The notes: a model not told the origin generated them from the letters alone. 64,000 bases of DNA from Vibrio sp. JC009 (GCF_029016485.1 NZ_CP092106.1:2542001-2606000); one strand, 5' to 3'. Counted from the first letter of the stretch, positions 8,568 through 18,711 are shown. Program-made: numbers and translations.

Positions 8568-8671
8568 AGGTGGAAGCGGTGTAATATTTCAAACCTACTT
8601 TTCAGGGAAGAAAAGTTGGAGCGTACATGGATGTATTTACAGCGTTTTGAAATATTACGCCGCTTTCACCT
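8568..8671 (+). repeat. Palindromic element A (104 bp) with internal hairpins
   Basis: The 26-base arms 8568-8593 and 8646-8671 are complementary except for two positions, both G-U wobbles if read as plus-strand RNA. Inside lie a seven-pair hairpin ACTTTTC/GAAAAGT with loop AGGGAA (8597-8616) and the smaller palindrome TACATGGATGTA (8624-8635). Elements at 39236 and 39823 share this design in the opposite orientation. It sits between the tad-like terminator and the 3' end of prfC. Confidence 0.85.
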
Positions 8672-8727
8672 GTCCGCCCAAATTACACCAACTAAAAAAG
8701 TAACCAGACTTCTTGTGGCTTACCTAA

Positions 8728-10317
8728 TTAATGCTCACGCGTTGCACGGAAATCCACATCAGGGAAACGCTCTTTCGCAAGGTTCAGGTTCACCATAGTC
8801 GGCGCAACGTAAGAAAGGTTATCACCACCATCCAGTGCCAGATTCACCTGATTCTTACGCTTAAACTCTTCAAGCTTCTTCTCATCGTCACACTCAACCC
8901 AGCGGGCTGTTGCCACGTTTACACTCTCGTAAATCGCTTCCACGTTATATTCAGACTTAAGACGGGCCACAACCACATCAAACTGAAGCACACCAACCGC
9001 ACCAACAATAAGATCGTTATTCTGCAGCGGACGGAATACCTGAACCGCACCCTCTTCCGAAAGCTGAACCAGGCCTTTAAGCAGTTGCTTCTGCTTCAGA
9101 GGATCCTTCAGACGAATACGACGGAACAGCTCAGGCGCAAAGTTAGGGATACCAGAGAACTTCAGAGACTCACCCTGAGTAAAAGTATCACCAATCTGAA
9201 TCGTACCGTGGTTATGCAGACCGATGATGTCACCCGCATAAGCGTTCTCAGCACGGGAACGGTCACCCGCCATAAAGGTTACCGCATCTGAGATATTAAT
9301 CTGCTTACCAAGACGAACATGGTTCATCTTCATGCCCTGCTTATAGGTACCAGATACGATACGCATAAATGCAATACGGTCACGGTGCTTAGGATCCATG
9401 TTTGCCTGAATCTTAAATACAAAACCAGAGAACTTCTCTTCTTCTGCTTCCACTTCACGCTCGTTTGCCTTACGTGCAAGCGGTGCCGGAGCCCATTTTG
9501 TCAGGCCGTCAAGCATATGGTCCACACCAAAGTTACCCAGTGCAGTACCGAAGAATACCGGCGTCAGCTCGCCAGCCATAAAGAGTTCCTGATCAAACTC
9601 ATGAGAAGCACCCAGCACCAGCTCAAGCTCATCGCGAAGCTGCTCAGCCAGATCCGCGCCAACCGCTTCTTCAAGCTCAGGGTTGTCCAGACCTTTGATA
9701 ATACGCTCTTCCTGAATCGTATGACCCTGACCCGTTGCATACAGAATCGTTTCGTCACGGTGGATATGGTAAACACCCTTGAACTCTTTACCACAACCGA
9801 TCGGCCATGAAACAGGTGCGCAGGCAATATTCAGTTCGCTCTCAACCTCATCCAGCAGCTCCATAGGATCACGGATATCACGGTCAAGCTTGTTCATAAA
9901 GGTAACGATCGGCGTATCACGCAGACGGGTAACTTCCATCAGCTTACGTGTACGATCCTCTACACCTTTCGCAGCGTCAATAACCATCAGACAGGAGTCA
10001 ACAGCGGTAAGTGTACGGTAGGTATCTTCCGAGAAATCTTCGTGCCCCGGAGTATCCAGAAGGTTTACCAGACAATCATTGTATGGGAACTGCATTACAG
10101 ATGTGGTTACCGAGATACCACGCTCTTTCTCCATTTCCATCCAGTCAGATTTCGCGTGCTGGCTTGAGCCGCGGCCCTTAACTGTACCCGCAGACTGTAT
10201 TGCGCGTCCGAACAGCAGTACTTTTTCAGTAATCGTTGTTTTACCCGCATCCGGGTGAGAGATGATAGCAAAAGTCCTTCTAGAGCTTATTTCATCTAGC
10301 ATTTTGGCATTTGTCAT
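8728..10317 (-). CDS. prfC: Peptide chain release factor 3 (RF3)
   Basis: A 529-residue translational GTPase, the same length as E. coli RF3. It recycles RF1/RF2 from the ribosome after peptide release. Motifs are G1 SHPDAGKTT near residue 19, then [25 protein letters not shown] and a C-terminal region ending [10 protein letters not shown]. The start [16 protein letters not shown] at 10317 matches the family; upstream in-frame codons are not needed. GAGAT lies about nine bases upstream of that start. The gene is monocistronic and convergent with the tad-like operon. Its leader holds a 24-bp palindrome at 10334-10357. Confidence 0.97.
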   Translation of the reverse strand: MTNAKMLDEISSRRTFAIISHPDAGKTTITEKVLLFGRAIQSAGTVKGRGSSQHAKSDWMEMEKERGISVTTSVMQFPYNDCLVNLLDTPGHEDFSEDTYRTLTAVDSCLMVIDAAKGVEDRTRKLMEVTRLRDTPIVTFMNKLDRDIRDPMELLDEVESELNIACAPVSWPIGCGKEFKGVYHIHRDETILYATGQGHTIQEERIIKGLDNPELEEAVGADLAEQLRDELELVLGASHEFDQELFMAGELTPVFFGTALGNFGVDHMLDGLTKWAPAPLARKANEREVEAEEEKFSGFVFKIQANMDPKHRDRIAFMRIVSGTYKQGMKMNHVRLGKQINISDAVTFMAGDRSRAENAYAGDIIGLHNHGTIQIGDTFTQGESLKFSGIPNFAPELFRRIRLKDPLKQKQLLKGLVQLSEEGAVQVFRPLQNNDLIVGAVGVLQFDVVVARLKSEYNVEAIYESVNVATARWVECDDEKKLEEFKRKNQVNLALDGGDNLSYVAPTMVNLNLAKERFPDVDFRATREH

Positions 10318-10333
10318 TTTAGTAAATCTCAAC

Positions 10334-10357
10334 ATATGTACACATGCATGTACATAT
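10334..10357. promoter_or_regulatory. Perfect inverted repeat in the prfC leader
   Basis: ATATGTAC and GTACATAT form perfect 8-base arms around ACATGCAT, itself containing the palindrome ATGCAT. The element begins 17 bases upstream of the prfC start, so it could be an operator or an mRNA hairpin near the ribosome site. The binding factor is unknown. Confidence 0.45.
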
Positions 10358-10921
10358 TTCTTTCGTATGTTGGAATAGCAAAAAAAATTTTGGCGCAACT
10401 ATACCAAAATGAGGTCATCAATTCATTTGCTATCTTAAGTTAGCTCTATTTTTCAAGTTAAACCCGTTCACATTGAATAAAACGCTTTAGTGTTAGACTT
10501 GAATAATAGACGCTTACAAATAGAGCAAATGCTCAGTGATAGTGCATAAATTAAAACATGGACAAGATAACGCACTGTAATTGAGAGATATCATACTGAA
10601 AACGTCTCTATGCCCGTCACCTGCCTATAATAAGTACGCGGCAACAAGATCTTGCGCAAGATTTAATTCTGTCAACATAATTCATTTCCATAAAATACCC
10701 TCACCCCAAGCACTCCATGCAACACAATATCGCAAAAAGCACCATTACCGTGCGCTCACTCATTGGAAAGCATTAATTTAGTGCAAAGACTTTACTGGCG
10801 CACTATTTAGGCCCAACAAAATAACCATACAAATCAACACAATAGAGACAATGGAATTCATAGGCACGAATGTTGCTCTTACGCTGCATTATTGTGACAA
10901 AGATAACAAAATGGACTTGGT
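10358..10921. other. Intergenic region without a recognisable gene
   Basis: This roughly 560-base A/T-rich stretch lies between the divergent prfC and chemoreceptor genes and must hold their promoters. A 66-codon frame at 10581-10781 has no ribosome site or family resemblance and was not called. I saw no terminator, strong promoter or repeat. Confidence 0.6.
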
Positions 10922-13045
10922 ATGAATCTGACACAGAGCGAACTACGCTGGCTGCCCTTACTGGGGAAAACAGGTAAATTAGCAATGCGCAAAGCCTGCT
11001 ACCTTAACAGGACGAGGAAAAGTGAACTGGAACAAACCTTTGAGAATATTGCCCAGACCCGGGTTAACCTGCTTCAAAACTGGGCCAGCAACCAGTGGTC
11101 ATTTTTAAACAACGCTGCACTCTATCTCTCCAGTAAGTCACCTGCCGAGCGAGATAGTACTCTGAAACGCCTGGAAGGGCGGGGAAAGGATTTCTCCGAA
11201 TTATTTATCGTTGATAGCAGGGGCAAAACTATCCATTCATCTCACAGTGCTCACATCGGTAAAATGATAGCTAATGATAAAGCTCTTGAGCAGGGACGTA
11301 GTGAACCATACCTGCATGGCCCGTATGTTGACGACAGAACTCTTTCTGTTGGCCCATCAAGTTCGAAATTCCACGATGCAGTAACACTGATGTTTTATCA
11401 GCCGTTTGGTGAAGAAGGTGAAGAACAGGGTTGCCTCTGTGGCCGGGTGCCTAACGATGTGATTGGTGACATTATTCAGCGTGAAGCGGGACACATCTAC
11501 AGTGAATCGGGCGACAACTACCTATTTATGGTCGATTCCAGACACGATACTAACATTAAACCGGGTACAGCGCTTTCCCGCTCAAGGTTTGAGGACGATA
11601 CCTTTTCTCACGGAGAAAACCTGAAACAAGGGGTGAATACCGATTATGGTGTAGTTAAGGTAAGCAAACATACTGAGTTTGAGATTATTTTCACAGATCC
11701 GGCTACCAACGAACTTCACCCTGGGGTAAGGGAGACAATCAAAAACGGTCAAAACCTATTTATCGAGTATCCTGGTTATTCCGACTACAGGCATATTCCG
11801 GTTATCGGTAAAGGTGTCACCTTTCAGTTACCGGGTTCTCCAGACCGCTGGGGTATGATGTGTGAATCGGACCTGGAAGAGGTTTATCGTCACCGCAGCC
11901 TTTCTTTTTCGCAGACCATGCATTTTGCATTTGGCGTCATGGCGGCCGCGTTCCTTCCGCAACTGCTAGCCCACTACTTTACTCTTCCTGATTTTGTTTT
12001 ATGGGGGACTACCGGACTTATTTGTCTGCTTATGACCTTTATCTTCAAACAGATGAGCGCAAATCCCTTATCCCAACGGGTTGAGCAGATGACTAATGTT
12101 ATCCGTACGCTTGCGGAAGGAGATGGCAATCTGACACAAAGGCTGGATCCTACATTCCTGAGAGCTGATGAAATTGGAGGGCTCGGCCGCTGGACCAACA
12201 GCTTTATTGACAATCTGGAAGGCGTGATGACCGAACTGGTTTTTGCAAGTAAAGAGGTAGACCGGGTTTCAGAGTCTATGTTCCGCCGTAGTCAGGTTCT
12301 GACAAGTGCCAGTCAGGATACCTGCTCATCCATTGACGATATGCTGACACTCAGTAAAGGACAGCAGACAGATATTGAGAGCGCAAACCAATCGGCAATT
12401 AAGATGGACAGAGTGATGCAGGAAACCATCAACGATGCAGCAAAGGACTACCAGAGAGCGGTAGAGAACGCCAATGGCATCAAAGATATCGTTGAAGCGT
12501 CAGCACAAAGTGTGAATGAAGTGAATTCCGAAATGGAGAAAATCACGGACATTGTTGACATTATTACTGAAATAACCGACCAGACAAACCTACTGGCACT
12601 GAACGCTGCAATTGAAGCAGCCAGAGCAGGAGAGCATGGCCGGGGCTTCTCTGTTGTTGCAGACGAGGTGCGTACGCTGGCCGATAAAACATCTAAAGCG
12701 GCTAATAATATCGGCAGCATGTTGCAGAAGCTTCGTCAGCAGTCCCAGACAGCCGTGAGTTATATGCAGCAGGGCATTGAAAATGTGGAGAACAACGCCC
12801 TGATGGTGACTGGTGCAGAGGGCAGTGAAACCTTACACAGCACGGTAAATGAACTGTTCAGAATAATCAATGGAATAGCTCAGACCAGCATTGAACACGG
12901 CAAAACAGTCGATCAGGCTCAGGTATCTTCCGAACAGTTAATTGTCTCATCACAACAGCTTACCCGTCGGACAACCCTAATGCAGAACGCACTTAACCGA
13001 CTTGAACAACTAGTGGGCAGATTCGAAATTGCTCACGCTCGTTAA
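10922..13045 (+). CDS. Methyl-accepting chemotaxis protein with Aer-like membrane topology
   Basis: A 707-residue chemoreceptor. The C-terminal half is a standard MCP signalling domain, with the hairpin tip [20 protein letters not shown] and [18 protein letters not shown] near residues 550-590, preceded by a HAMP-like linker (residues about 376-430). Two adjacent membrane segments lie at about 333-352 and 355-376 with almost no loop. No membrane segment is found at the N-terminus, so the sensor region (residues about 30-325, with [17 protein letters not shown] and a repeated beta-rich layout like a dCache/PAS domain) should be cytoplasmic. That is the topology of Aer rather than of Tsr/Tar. 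The ligand is unknown. The gene precedes a GGDEF-EAL gene in the same direction. Confidence 0.88.
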   Translation: MNLTQSELRWLPLLGKTGKLAMRKACYLNRTRKSELEQTFENIAQTRVNLLQNWASNQWSFLNNAALYLSSKSPAERDSTLKRLEGRGKDFSELFIVDSRGKTIHSSHSAHIGKMIANDKALEQGRSEPYLHGPYVDDRTLSVGPSSSKFHDAVTLMFYQPFGEEGEEQGCLCGRVPNDVIGDIIQREAGHIYSESGDNYLFMVDSRHDTNIKPGTALSRSRFEDDTFSHGENLKQGVNTDYGVVKVSKHTEFEIIFTDPATNELHPGVRETIKNGQNLFIEYPGYSDYRHIPVIGKGVTFQLPGSPDRWGMMCESDLEEVYRHRSLSFSQTMHFAFGVMAAAFLPQLLAHYFTLPDFVLWGTTGLICLLMTFIFKQMSANPLSQRVEQMTNVIRTLAEGDGNLTQRLDPTFLRADEIGGLGRWTNSFIDNLEGVMTELVFASKEVDRVSESMFRRSQVLTSASQDTCSSIDDMLTLSKGQQTDIESANQSAIKMDRVMQETINDAAKDYQRAVENANGIKDIVEASAQSVNEVNSEMEKITDIVDIITEITDQTNLLALNAAIEAARAGEHGRGFSVVADEVRTLADKTSKAANNIGSMLQKLRQQSQTAVSYMQQGIENVENNALMVTGAEGSETLHSTVNELFRIINGIAQTSIEHGKTVDQAQVSSEQLIVSSQQLTRRTTLMQNALNRLEQLVGRFEIAHAR

Positions 13046-13163
13046 CTGGCCAAGCCAAGATAACCTAATGATTAATAATCAAGTTAACTCTCAGGCACAT
13101 AAACAGTACCTGAGTTTTTCCCTCATGCGGAAAGAGCTCCGTATATAACACAAAGAGCAGAGA

Positions 13164-15053
13164 ATGAAAGGTACAAAGCACACTGATAATTCGTTTAAGT
13201 CCAGGCTTATGGATGTAGTAACCGGAAATATTGAGTTATCACCATCATTGCATTCATCCTGTGTTCGTAATGGCACTATTTCGGATATGTCTGCGGATGA
13301 AAAGTATTTGTTATTCTTCTCTATAGTTAACCAGAGTTCGAATGCAGTGGTTATCACCGATGATCGTAAGCGTATCGTCTACGTAAACAAAAAATTTGAG
13401 CAAATGAGTGGCTACTCATCTGATGAGGTGTTGGGAAAAAATCCCAATATTCAGAAATCAGGAAAAACGCCAGCTAGAACATATCAGGAAATGCATCGTA
13501 ATCTTAAAGCAAAGGAATGCTGGAAAGGCGAATTGATAAATCGTCACCGCAATGGTAACGAGTATATTGAAGAAGCGGTTATTTCACCGATCACCAACTC
13601 CTGTGGCGATATCATCTGCTTTCTTTCGGAAAAAAAAGACATCACCACCCAGAAAGAAGCTGAAAAAAGTGTCAGGAAATTGATGCATTACGATAGCCTG
13701 ACCGGGATACCTAATCGGGCTTATTTTCTTAAGGAAGTTGACCGGTTGACAGGTATGCCCCGCATTGATGAAAACCGCTTCTCTGTACTGTTTATCGACC
13801 TAAATCACTTTAAGGAGCTTAACGATACCTACGGCCACATTGCAGGAGATAAAGCACTGCAAAAAGTTGCCGAACGAGTACAGCAAATCATTCCGTTAGG
13901 GGACTTTGTTGCGAGAGTCGGTGGCGATGAGTATGTAGTTGTCCACAAAAATGCCGATGAGACATCAACCGCTCAGTTGGCAAACAAAATTGCTGACTCA
14001 TTCAACTCACCAATTGTGATCCACGATAAAAATAACTTTCTGGGAGTCAGTATAGGTTCTGCCATGTGGCCTCTTGATGGGCTATCAATCAAAAAGATAC
14101 TAATCCGGGCTGATATGGCAATGTATAACAGCAAATTAAACAGCCAGAGTTATACAGCATACACTGATGCACTGGGCAGAATTTATGGCAGAGAATTTAA
14201 GCTGGCAAGAAAACTTGACCAGGCGATACAAGGCAACAACCTATCATTGGTTTACCAGCCAAAAGTGAATCTTCAAACAGGAAAAGTGGATGGAATGGAG
14301 GCATTACTCAGATGGGATGATCCTGAGCTAGGCTTTATCAGTCCTGCTGAATTTATTCCTGTTGCTGAGAAGTACAAGAAGATGACATCCATAGGTAACT
14401 GGGTGCTGAAAGAGGCCTGCAGACAGCTCCATCGTTGGAAGTCTGAGCAAAAAGAGTTCAGTGGTCGTATTGCAGTTAATATCTCTGTACAGCAGATAGA
14501 AAACTCGAACTTTTATGAAAACATGTTAAGTATACTGTATGGACAAAACATCTCCCCGTCGATGATTGAGTTAGAGGTTACCGAATCTCTGCTGATTAGT
14601 GACCCAGACCGGGTTATGTCCCTATTCGACAAACTAAAATCAGCCGGATTTAGTATCGCAATTGACGACTTCGGTACAGGTTACTCATCACTGGCATACC
14701 TGAGAAAAATTAAAGCTGATACCTTAAAAATCGATAAGTCCTTCATTGATAACATTACTTACGATAGCCATGACAGAGCTATTGTAAAGTCAATTATCGA
14801 GCTAGGGCATAACCTAGGCCTGTCTGTTATCGCCGAAGGAGTGGAAACAAAGGCCCAGTTAAAACTTCTAAAGCAACTGGGGGGTGATGAGGCACAAGGG
14901 TACCTATTTTCTAAGCCTCAATCCGCTTCAGAAATATTCCCGCTAAAGAATCACCGAAGCTTCATCAGTAAAACTCTGGAAAAACGTTTTATGGCTATAA
15001 AACCGGAGCTAAGTCTCACGCATATTCCACTCCAGCGACTAAGTTTATATTGA
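13164..15053 (+). CDS. PAS-GGDEF-EAL cyclic-di-GMP signalling protein
   Basis: A 629-residue soluble protein with no membrane segment. The PAS/PAC domain (about residues 50-165) contains NAVVITDDRKRIVYVNKKFE and NRHRNGNEYIEEAV. The GGDEF domain (about 170-335) has DSLTGIPNRAYF and active-site RVGGDEYVV, with Tyr replacing Phe of GGDEF, a tolerated change. The EAL domain (about 345-590) has MEALLRW, ELEVTESLL, DDFGTGYSSLAYL, LKIDKSFI, VIAEGVET and QGYLFSKP, so phosphodiesterase residues look intact. Both activities are possible; the net one cannot be told from sequence. The flavoprotein gene begins 27 bases downstream and may be co-transcribed. Confidence 0.92.
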   Translation: MKGTKHTDNSFKSRLMDVVTGNIELSPSLHSSCVRNGTISDMSADEKYLLFFSIVNQSSNAVVITDDRKRIVYVNKKFEQMSGYSSDEVLGKNPNIQKSGKTPARTYQEMHRNLKAKECWKGELINRHRNGNEYIEEAVISPITNSCGDIICFLSEKKDITTQKEAEKSVRKLMHYDSLTGIPNRAYFLKEVDRLTGMPRIDENRFSVLFIDLNHFKELNDTYGHIAGDKALQKVAERVQQIIPLGDFVARVGGDEYVVVHKNADETSTAQLANKIADSFNSPIVIHDKNNFLGVSIGSAMWPLDGLSIKKILIRADMAMYNSKLNSQSYTAYTDALGRIYGREFKLARKLDQAIQGNNLSLVYQPKVNLQTGKVDGMEALLRWDDPELGFISPAEFIPVAEKYKKMTSIGNWVLKEACRQLHRWKSEQKEFSGRIAVNISVQQIENSNFYENMLSILYGQNISPSMIELEVTESLLISDPDRVMSLFDKLKSAGFSIAIDDFGTGYSSLAYLRKIKADTLKIDKSFIDNITYDSHDRAIVKSIIELGHNLGLSVIAEGVETKAQLKLLKQLGGDEAQGYLFSKPQSASEIFPLKNHRSFISKTLEKRFMAIKPELSLTHIPLQRLSLY

Positions 15054-15080
15054 TAAGCAAATGTAAAATAAGGGAGCGTT

Positions 15081-16415
15081 ATGGACAAAAAGATTGTTGA
15101 CTACCTACAGGTATTAGACAGGAGGCGTTTCCTTAAACTTGGCGTCGGTGCAGGCTTGCTCACCATGCTTCCCTATGAAAAAGCAGCCGCTGAGAAATAT
15201 TTCACCTCCGCCAGCATCCTGATTATTGGTGCCGGCGCTGCTGGTATTTCCATAGCCAACCGGCTCAATAATTCACTGGACGGGGCAAAAATTACCATTG
15301 CCGGTGCCCGCATTCCTCACCTTTATCAACCCGGTCTGACTCTGGTGGCCTCCGGAGTCTGGCATAAAAGCCGCGTAATAACCCAAACTAAAGAGTGGCT
15401 GCCGGATAACGTTAACTGGGTAGCCAAAGATGCGCAGGAGTTCGACCCCGATAATAAACGAGTCACCTTAACCGATGGTCAGATACTGAATTATGACCTT
15501 TTGATTATCGCCACCGGCTGCCAGCTAAATTATGACCAGATAGAAGGCATGTCCACCGACCTTATCGGTAAAAACGGTATTGGCAGCGTATACGCCGGGC
15601 CGGATGCAGCCGCCAACACCAATAATATGCTGACTCAGTTTATCCATAAGGGACAGGGCAAAGCGATCTTCACCCTGGCAAATACACCGATAAAATGTGC
15701 CGGTGCGCCGTTAAAACTCACCTTTACCTCTCTGGACAGATTTGAACAGAGCGGTAAGCGAAAGAATATGGACGTCAGCTTTGTCAGCCCATATAAAAAC
15801 AGAGTCTTCTCCGTCCCCTTCTACAATGAATTTGTCCTGAACCGCTGGAAAGAACAGAAACTTGATTTTATGGACGAGCGGGTTCTCACCGGCATTGACG
15901 CCGGCAACCGGACCGCAACTTTCACTTTTCCTGATGCAAGCACCAAAACTCAGGAGTTCGACTTTATCCATGTTGTACCGCCAATGAGTGCGCCAGACGC
16001 CATTCGCAACAGCGAACTGGTATGGCAAAGCGGGAAGATGGCAGGTAATTGGGTCGAAGTGGATCAATACACAATGCAGCACCTCAGATATCCGGAGATA
16101 TTTGCGGCCGGTGACGTGGCCGGGATACCTTTTGGCAAGACCGCAGCCAGTGTTAAAAAGCAGGTACCTGTAGTTGAAGCCAACGTACTTTCATTTCTGG
16201 CAGATAAAGATCTTAGCGCCAAATTCGACGGCTACACCTCCTGTCCGCTGATCACCGCCATCGGCAAGGCAATGCTGGCAGAATTTGGTTATGGTGGTGA
16301 GCTGATGCCTTCATTCCCGTTTATCTCACCAAAAGAAGAGTCCTGGGTAGTCTGGATTATGAAAGAAAAAATGCTGCAACCCGCCTATTACGCAATGTTA
16401 GACGGCAAGGTTTAA
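15081..16415 (+). CDS. Tat-exported sulfide:quinone reductase / flavocytochrome c flavoprotein-like oxidoreductase
   Basis: A 444-residue FAD-dependent oxidoreductase. The N-terminus has a twin-arginine signal (DRRRFLKLG, residues 13-21, then a short hydrophobic stretch), so it should be exported folded. The FAD-binding site is ILIIGAGAAGISIANRL (from about residue 46), with a second FAD contact at FAAGDVAGIPFGKTAASV (about 341-358). Cysteines at 147 (IIATGCQLNY) and 206 (TPIKCAGAPLK) match positions conserved in SQR/FccB proteins; another Cys is in GYTSCPLIT (388), a family C-terminal motif. HLYQPGLTLVASG also fits SQRs. Expected reaction: oxidation of sulfide or polysulfide to sulfur with electrons passed to quinone or cytochrome c. 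No FccA-type cytochrome is adjacent. Ribosome site AAGGGAG. Confidence 0.83.
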   Translation: MDKKIVDYLQVLDRRRFLKLGVGAGLLTMLPYEKAAAEKYFTSASILIIGAGAAGISIANRLNNSLDGAKITIAGARIPHLYQPGLTLVASGVWHKSRVITQTKEWLPDNVNWVAKDAQEFDPDNKRVTLTDGQILNYDLLIIATGCQLNYDQIEGMSTDLIGKNGIGSVYAGPDAAANTNNMLTQFIHKGQGKAIFTLANTPIKCAGAPLKLTFTSLDRFEQSGKRKNMDVSFVSPYKNRVFSVPFYNEFVLNRWKEQKLDFMDERVLTGIDAGNRTATFTFPDASTKTQEFDFIHVVPPMSAPDAIRNSELVWQSGKMAGNWVEVDQYTMQHLRYPEIFAAGDVAGIPFGKTAASVKKQVPVVEANVLSFLADKDLSAKFDGYTSCPLITAIGKAMLAEFGYGGELMPSFPFISPKEESWVVWIMKEKMLQPAYYAMLDGKV

Positions 16416-16425
16416 AGGAGGAGTT

Positions 16426-16734
16426 ATGTCAGTTGAAAGCACCATTATTATTATCCTTTATAGTCTGAAGCCCTATTGGTGGGCCGTCGCTGCATTTATA
16501 TTGCTTCCTATTCTTTGCTATGTGTTCAGGCCAACGACCTTCTATATTCCGGGTAACATCTCTGTCGTTATCGGATTCGTTGTCGGTATCATTGCTGCCT
16601 TCGCAACACCGTACCTGACCTACTCAGGATTTGCCTATGTCGACGCCATTGTGGACTGGGTAGCCATAGGCGGAGTGATCCTGGGAGCCACCTTCTATAT
16701 CTGGCTAAACCTGCAATTACTGTCCAAAGATTAG
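16426..16734 (+). CDS. Small membrane protein downstream of the sulfide-oxidoreductase-like gene
   Basis: A 102-residue protein with three predicted membrane segments (about residues 18-34, 42-62 and 72-96) separated by short loops, such as CYVFRPTTFYIPGN. It starts 10 bases after the flavoprotein stop, with AAAGGAGGAG as ribosome site, so the pair is clearly one operon. It may anchor or assist the flavoprotein at the membrane. It resembles an uncharacterised family (DUF5368-like, from memory). No known catalytic motif. Confidence 0.75.
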   Translation: MSVESTIIIILYSLKPYWWAVAAFILLPILCYVFRPTTFYIPGNISVVIGFVVGIIAAFATPYLTYSGFAYVDAIVDWVAIGGVILGATFYIWLNLQLLSKD

Positions 16735-16753
16735 CCTCGATATAGCTCACATA

Positions 16754-16780
16754 AAGATCCTCTGAATGAGGATCTTTTTT
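16754..16780 (+). terminator. Rho-independent terminator after the flavoprotein operon
   Basis: AAGATCCTC and GAGGATCTT form a nine-pair stem with loop TGAAT, followed by T residues. It separates the flavoprotein operon from the SulP gene. Confidence 0.93.
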
Positions 16781-16800
16781 GATCGTCCTCACAAAATTAC

Positions 16801-16830
16801 ATGATAATGGCATTATAATGCGATTATCAT
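16801..16830. promoter_or_regulatory. Triple 11-bp-phased operator upstream of the SulP gene
   Basis: Three 8-bp boxes start at 16801 (ATGATAAT), 16812 (ATTATAAT) and 16823 (ATTATCAT), exactly 11 bases apart, and the outer two are reverse complements. The middle box also resembles a -10 hexamer (TATAAT), so a bound protein would block RNA polymerase. The same box and spacing recurs before the ribbon-helix-helix gene (18712-18741), its likely binder. Confidence 0.6.
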
Positions 16831-16855
16831 TTAACTCACACATCAGGACTGGGCG

Positions 16856-18487
16856 ATGTTTGCTATTCTCGAAGCAAAGCATTCTGGTTTCCTCAACCAA
16901 AAATACTGGCTACAAAATATTATCTCCGGCGTTATTGTTGGCGTGGTTGCTCTGCCACTGGGCATGGCTTTTGCCATTGCATCGGGTGCCAAGCCTGAGC
17001 AGGGAATTTATACCTCTATTGTTGCCGGTATCATGGTTTCTCTTTTTGGCGGCAGCCGCTTACAGATAGCCGGGCCTACCGGTGCTTTTATCGTGGTTTT
17101 GTCAGGAATTACCGCAAAGTACGGAATAGATGGTCTCCAAATCGCTACCATGATGGCCGGGGTGATTCTGGTATGCCTGGGACTTGCCCGGATGGGAGCG
17201 GTAATCAAATATATTCCTGCCCCGGTAATCATTGGCTTTACTTCAGGCATTGGAGTAACAATATGGATCGGTCAGTGGCGCGACTTTTTTGGTCTCCCGG
17301 CGATTAGCGGTGAACATTTTCACCAGAAGATCCTGCATCTGTTCTCTGTGCTTCCGCAGTTCGACAGCACCACGACTCTGCTTGCCGGCCTTTCTCTGTT
17401 TCTGGTTGTGTTTGGTGGCCGTATTCCCGGTTTAAGTAAAGTTCCCGGCCCGCTTATTGCCCTGATTTGCGGCACGCTTATCCAGTATTTTTTCGAGTTT
17501 GAGTCGGTCAGAACCATAGGCTCTGCCTTTGGCGGGATCCCTCAGGGTCTGCCTGAGCTGAGCTTTCCCGCATTTAATGATGCACACATCATTGAACTGA
17601 TTGGTCCGGCATTTACCATCGCTATGCTGGGCTCCATTGAGTCGCTGCTGTCTGCCGTAGTCGCAGACGGCATGGCGGGAACAAAGCATAACTCGAATCA
17701 GGAACTGGTCGGACAGGGGCTGGCAAATATCGCCGCTCCTCTGTTTGGCGGCTTTGCGGCAACCGGAGCAATAGCAAGAACCGCAACCAACATCCGCAAT
17801 GGAGGCAACAGCCCGGTCTCCGGCATAATTCACTCAGTGACTCTGGTACTGATACTCCTGCTGCTGGCACCGTTAGCGGTTCATATTCCGCTGGCAACAC
17901 TCTCAGCCATACTGTTTGTGGTTGCCTGGAATATGAGTGAAGCCAGACACTTTATAAGAATTGTAAAGCAGGCCCCCAGAGCCGATGTCTCCATCTTATT
18001 GATCACCTTTTTCCTGACGGTATTTGCCGATCTGGTCATTGCGGTCAACATCGGGGTTATTCTGGCTACGCTGCACTTCTTAAGAAGAATGGCAGCCAGC
18101 GTGGAAGTGAAGGGTGGCTCAGATAAAGGGATTTCAAGGCAGCTAAAATATCACGGTATTGAGAAACTACCTGAAGGTCTGCTTGTGTACGCCGTTGACG
18201 GTCCCTTCTTTTTTGCAGCAGTGGATCAGTTTGAACATGCGCTGTCGGTTACACAGACAGAGCTGAAAACCGTGGTTATTGATCTTCAGCAGGTTCCGTT
18301 TATGGATATCACCGCCATTCAGACACTTGAGGATGTGATTAAGCAGCTGAAGCTGAAAGGCATTACCGTCCGCCTTTCCGGCGCAAACGCCAGAGTATCG
18401 AAAAAACTGCATAAGGCAGGTGTACTGGAACAGGTAGGGCTGGAAAACCGGTTTACGGAACTAAAGGCAGCGGTTAACGCAGGTTAA
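16856..18487 (+). CDS. SulP-family inorganic anion transporter with STAS domain
   Basis: A 543-residue membrane protein. The transmembrane part (about residues 20-420) opens with the family pattern ISGVIVGVVALPLGMAFAIASGAKPEQGIYTS and includes GPTGAFIVVLSGI and FGGFAATGAIARTATNIRNGG, which are SulP/SLC26 signatures. The C-terminus (about 430-543) is a STAS domain with VVIDLQQVPFMDITAIQTLEDV. Family substrates include sulfate, bicarbonate and dicarboxylates; which one cannot be decided. Position after a sulfide-oxidation-like operon makes sulfate or a related anion attractive but unproven. The gene is monocistronic. A phased operator overlaps its promoter and points to control by the small protein encoded at 18503-18694. 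Confidence 0.93.
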   Translation: MFAILEAKHSGFLNQKYWLQNIISGVIVGVVALPLGMAFAIASGAKPEQGIYTSIVAGIMVSLFGGSRLQIAGPTGAFIVVLSGITAKYGIDGLQIATMMAGVILVCLGLARMGAVIKYIPAPVIIGFTSGIGVTIWIGQWRDFFGLPAISGEHFHQKILHLFSVLPQFDSTTTLLAGLSLFLVVFGGRIPGLSKVPGPLIALICGTLIQYFFEFESVRTIGSAFGGIPQGLPELSFPAFNDAHIIELIGPAFTIAMLGSIESLLSAVVADGMAGTKHNSNQELVGQGLANIAAPLFGGFAATGAIARTATNIRNGGNSPVSGIIHSVTLVLILLLLAPLAVHIPLATLSAILFVVAWNMSEARHFIRIVKQAPRADVSILLITFFLTVFADLVIAVNIGVILATLHFLRRMAASVEVKGGSDKGISRQLKYHGIEKLPEGLLVYAVDGPFFFAAVDQFEHALSVTQTELKTVVIDLQQVPFMDITAIQTLEDVIKQLKLKGITVRLSGANARVSKKLHKAGVLEQVGLENRFTELKAAVNAG

Positions 18488-18502
18488 CCGCCCGCCAGAA
18501 TT

Positions 18503-18694
18503 CTAGTTTTTCACCTGAGGATTATTCACCGCATCAGTTTGTCCGTAGTCAACACCGTGTTTATTCAGGTAATCACGAATTAGCTGACGGACAACCTGAG
18601 ACGGCGTGATATCCTGAGACGCACACAGCTGCTCAAGGGCTTGTTTTTTCTTCGGGTCGATAAGGACAGTAAGTCGGGCGCTTTTATTTTCCAT
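18503..18694 (-). CDS. Ribbon-helix-helix (CopG/Arc-type) DNA-binding protein
   Basis: A 63-residue protein. RLTVLIDPKKKQALEQLCAS provides the N-terminal beta strand and first helix, and DITPSQVVRQLIRDYLNKHG the second helix, the usual RHH layout. No metal-binding or effector domain is attached. It lies last in the minus-strand holD-rimI direction and is convergent with the SulP gene. Three ATTATCAT-like boxes 11 bases apart lie directly upstream of its start (18712-18741) and match those at the SulP promoter, so it is probably autoregulated and a repressor of SulP. No toxin partner gene is adjacent. Confidence 0.8.
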   Translation of the reverse strand: MENKSARLTVLIDPKKKQALEQLCASQDITPSQVVRQLIRDYLNKHGVDYGQTDAVNNPQVKN

Positions 18695-18711
18695 TATAAG
18701 ATCTATCAGTT

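Noticed and set aside
10581..10781. 66-codon plus frame between prfC and the chemoreceptor
   Set aside because: No ribosome site, no family resemblance, low-complexity A/T-rich context.
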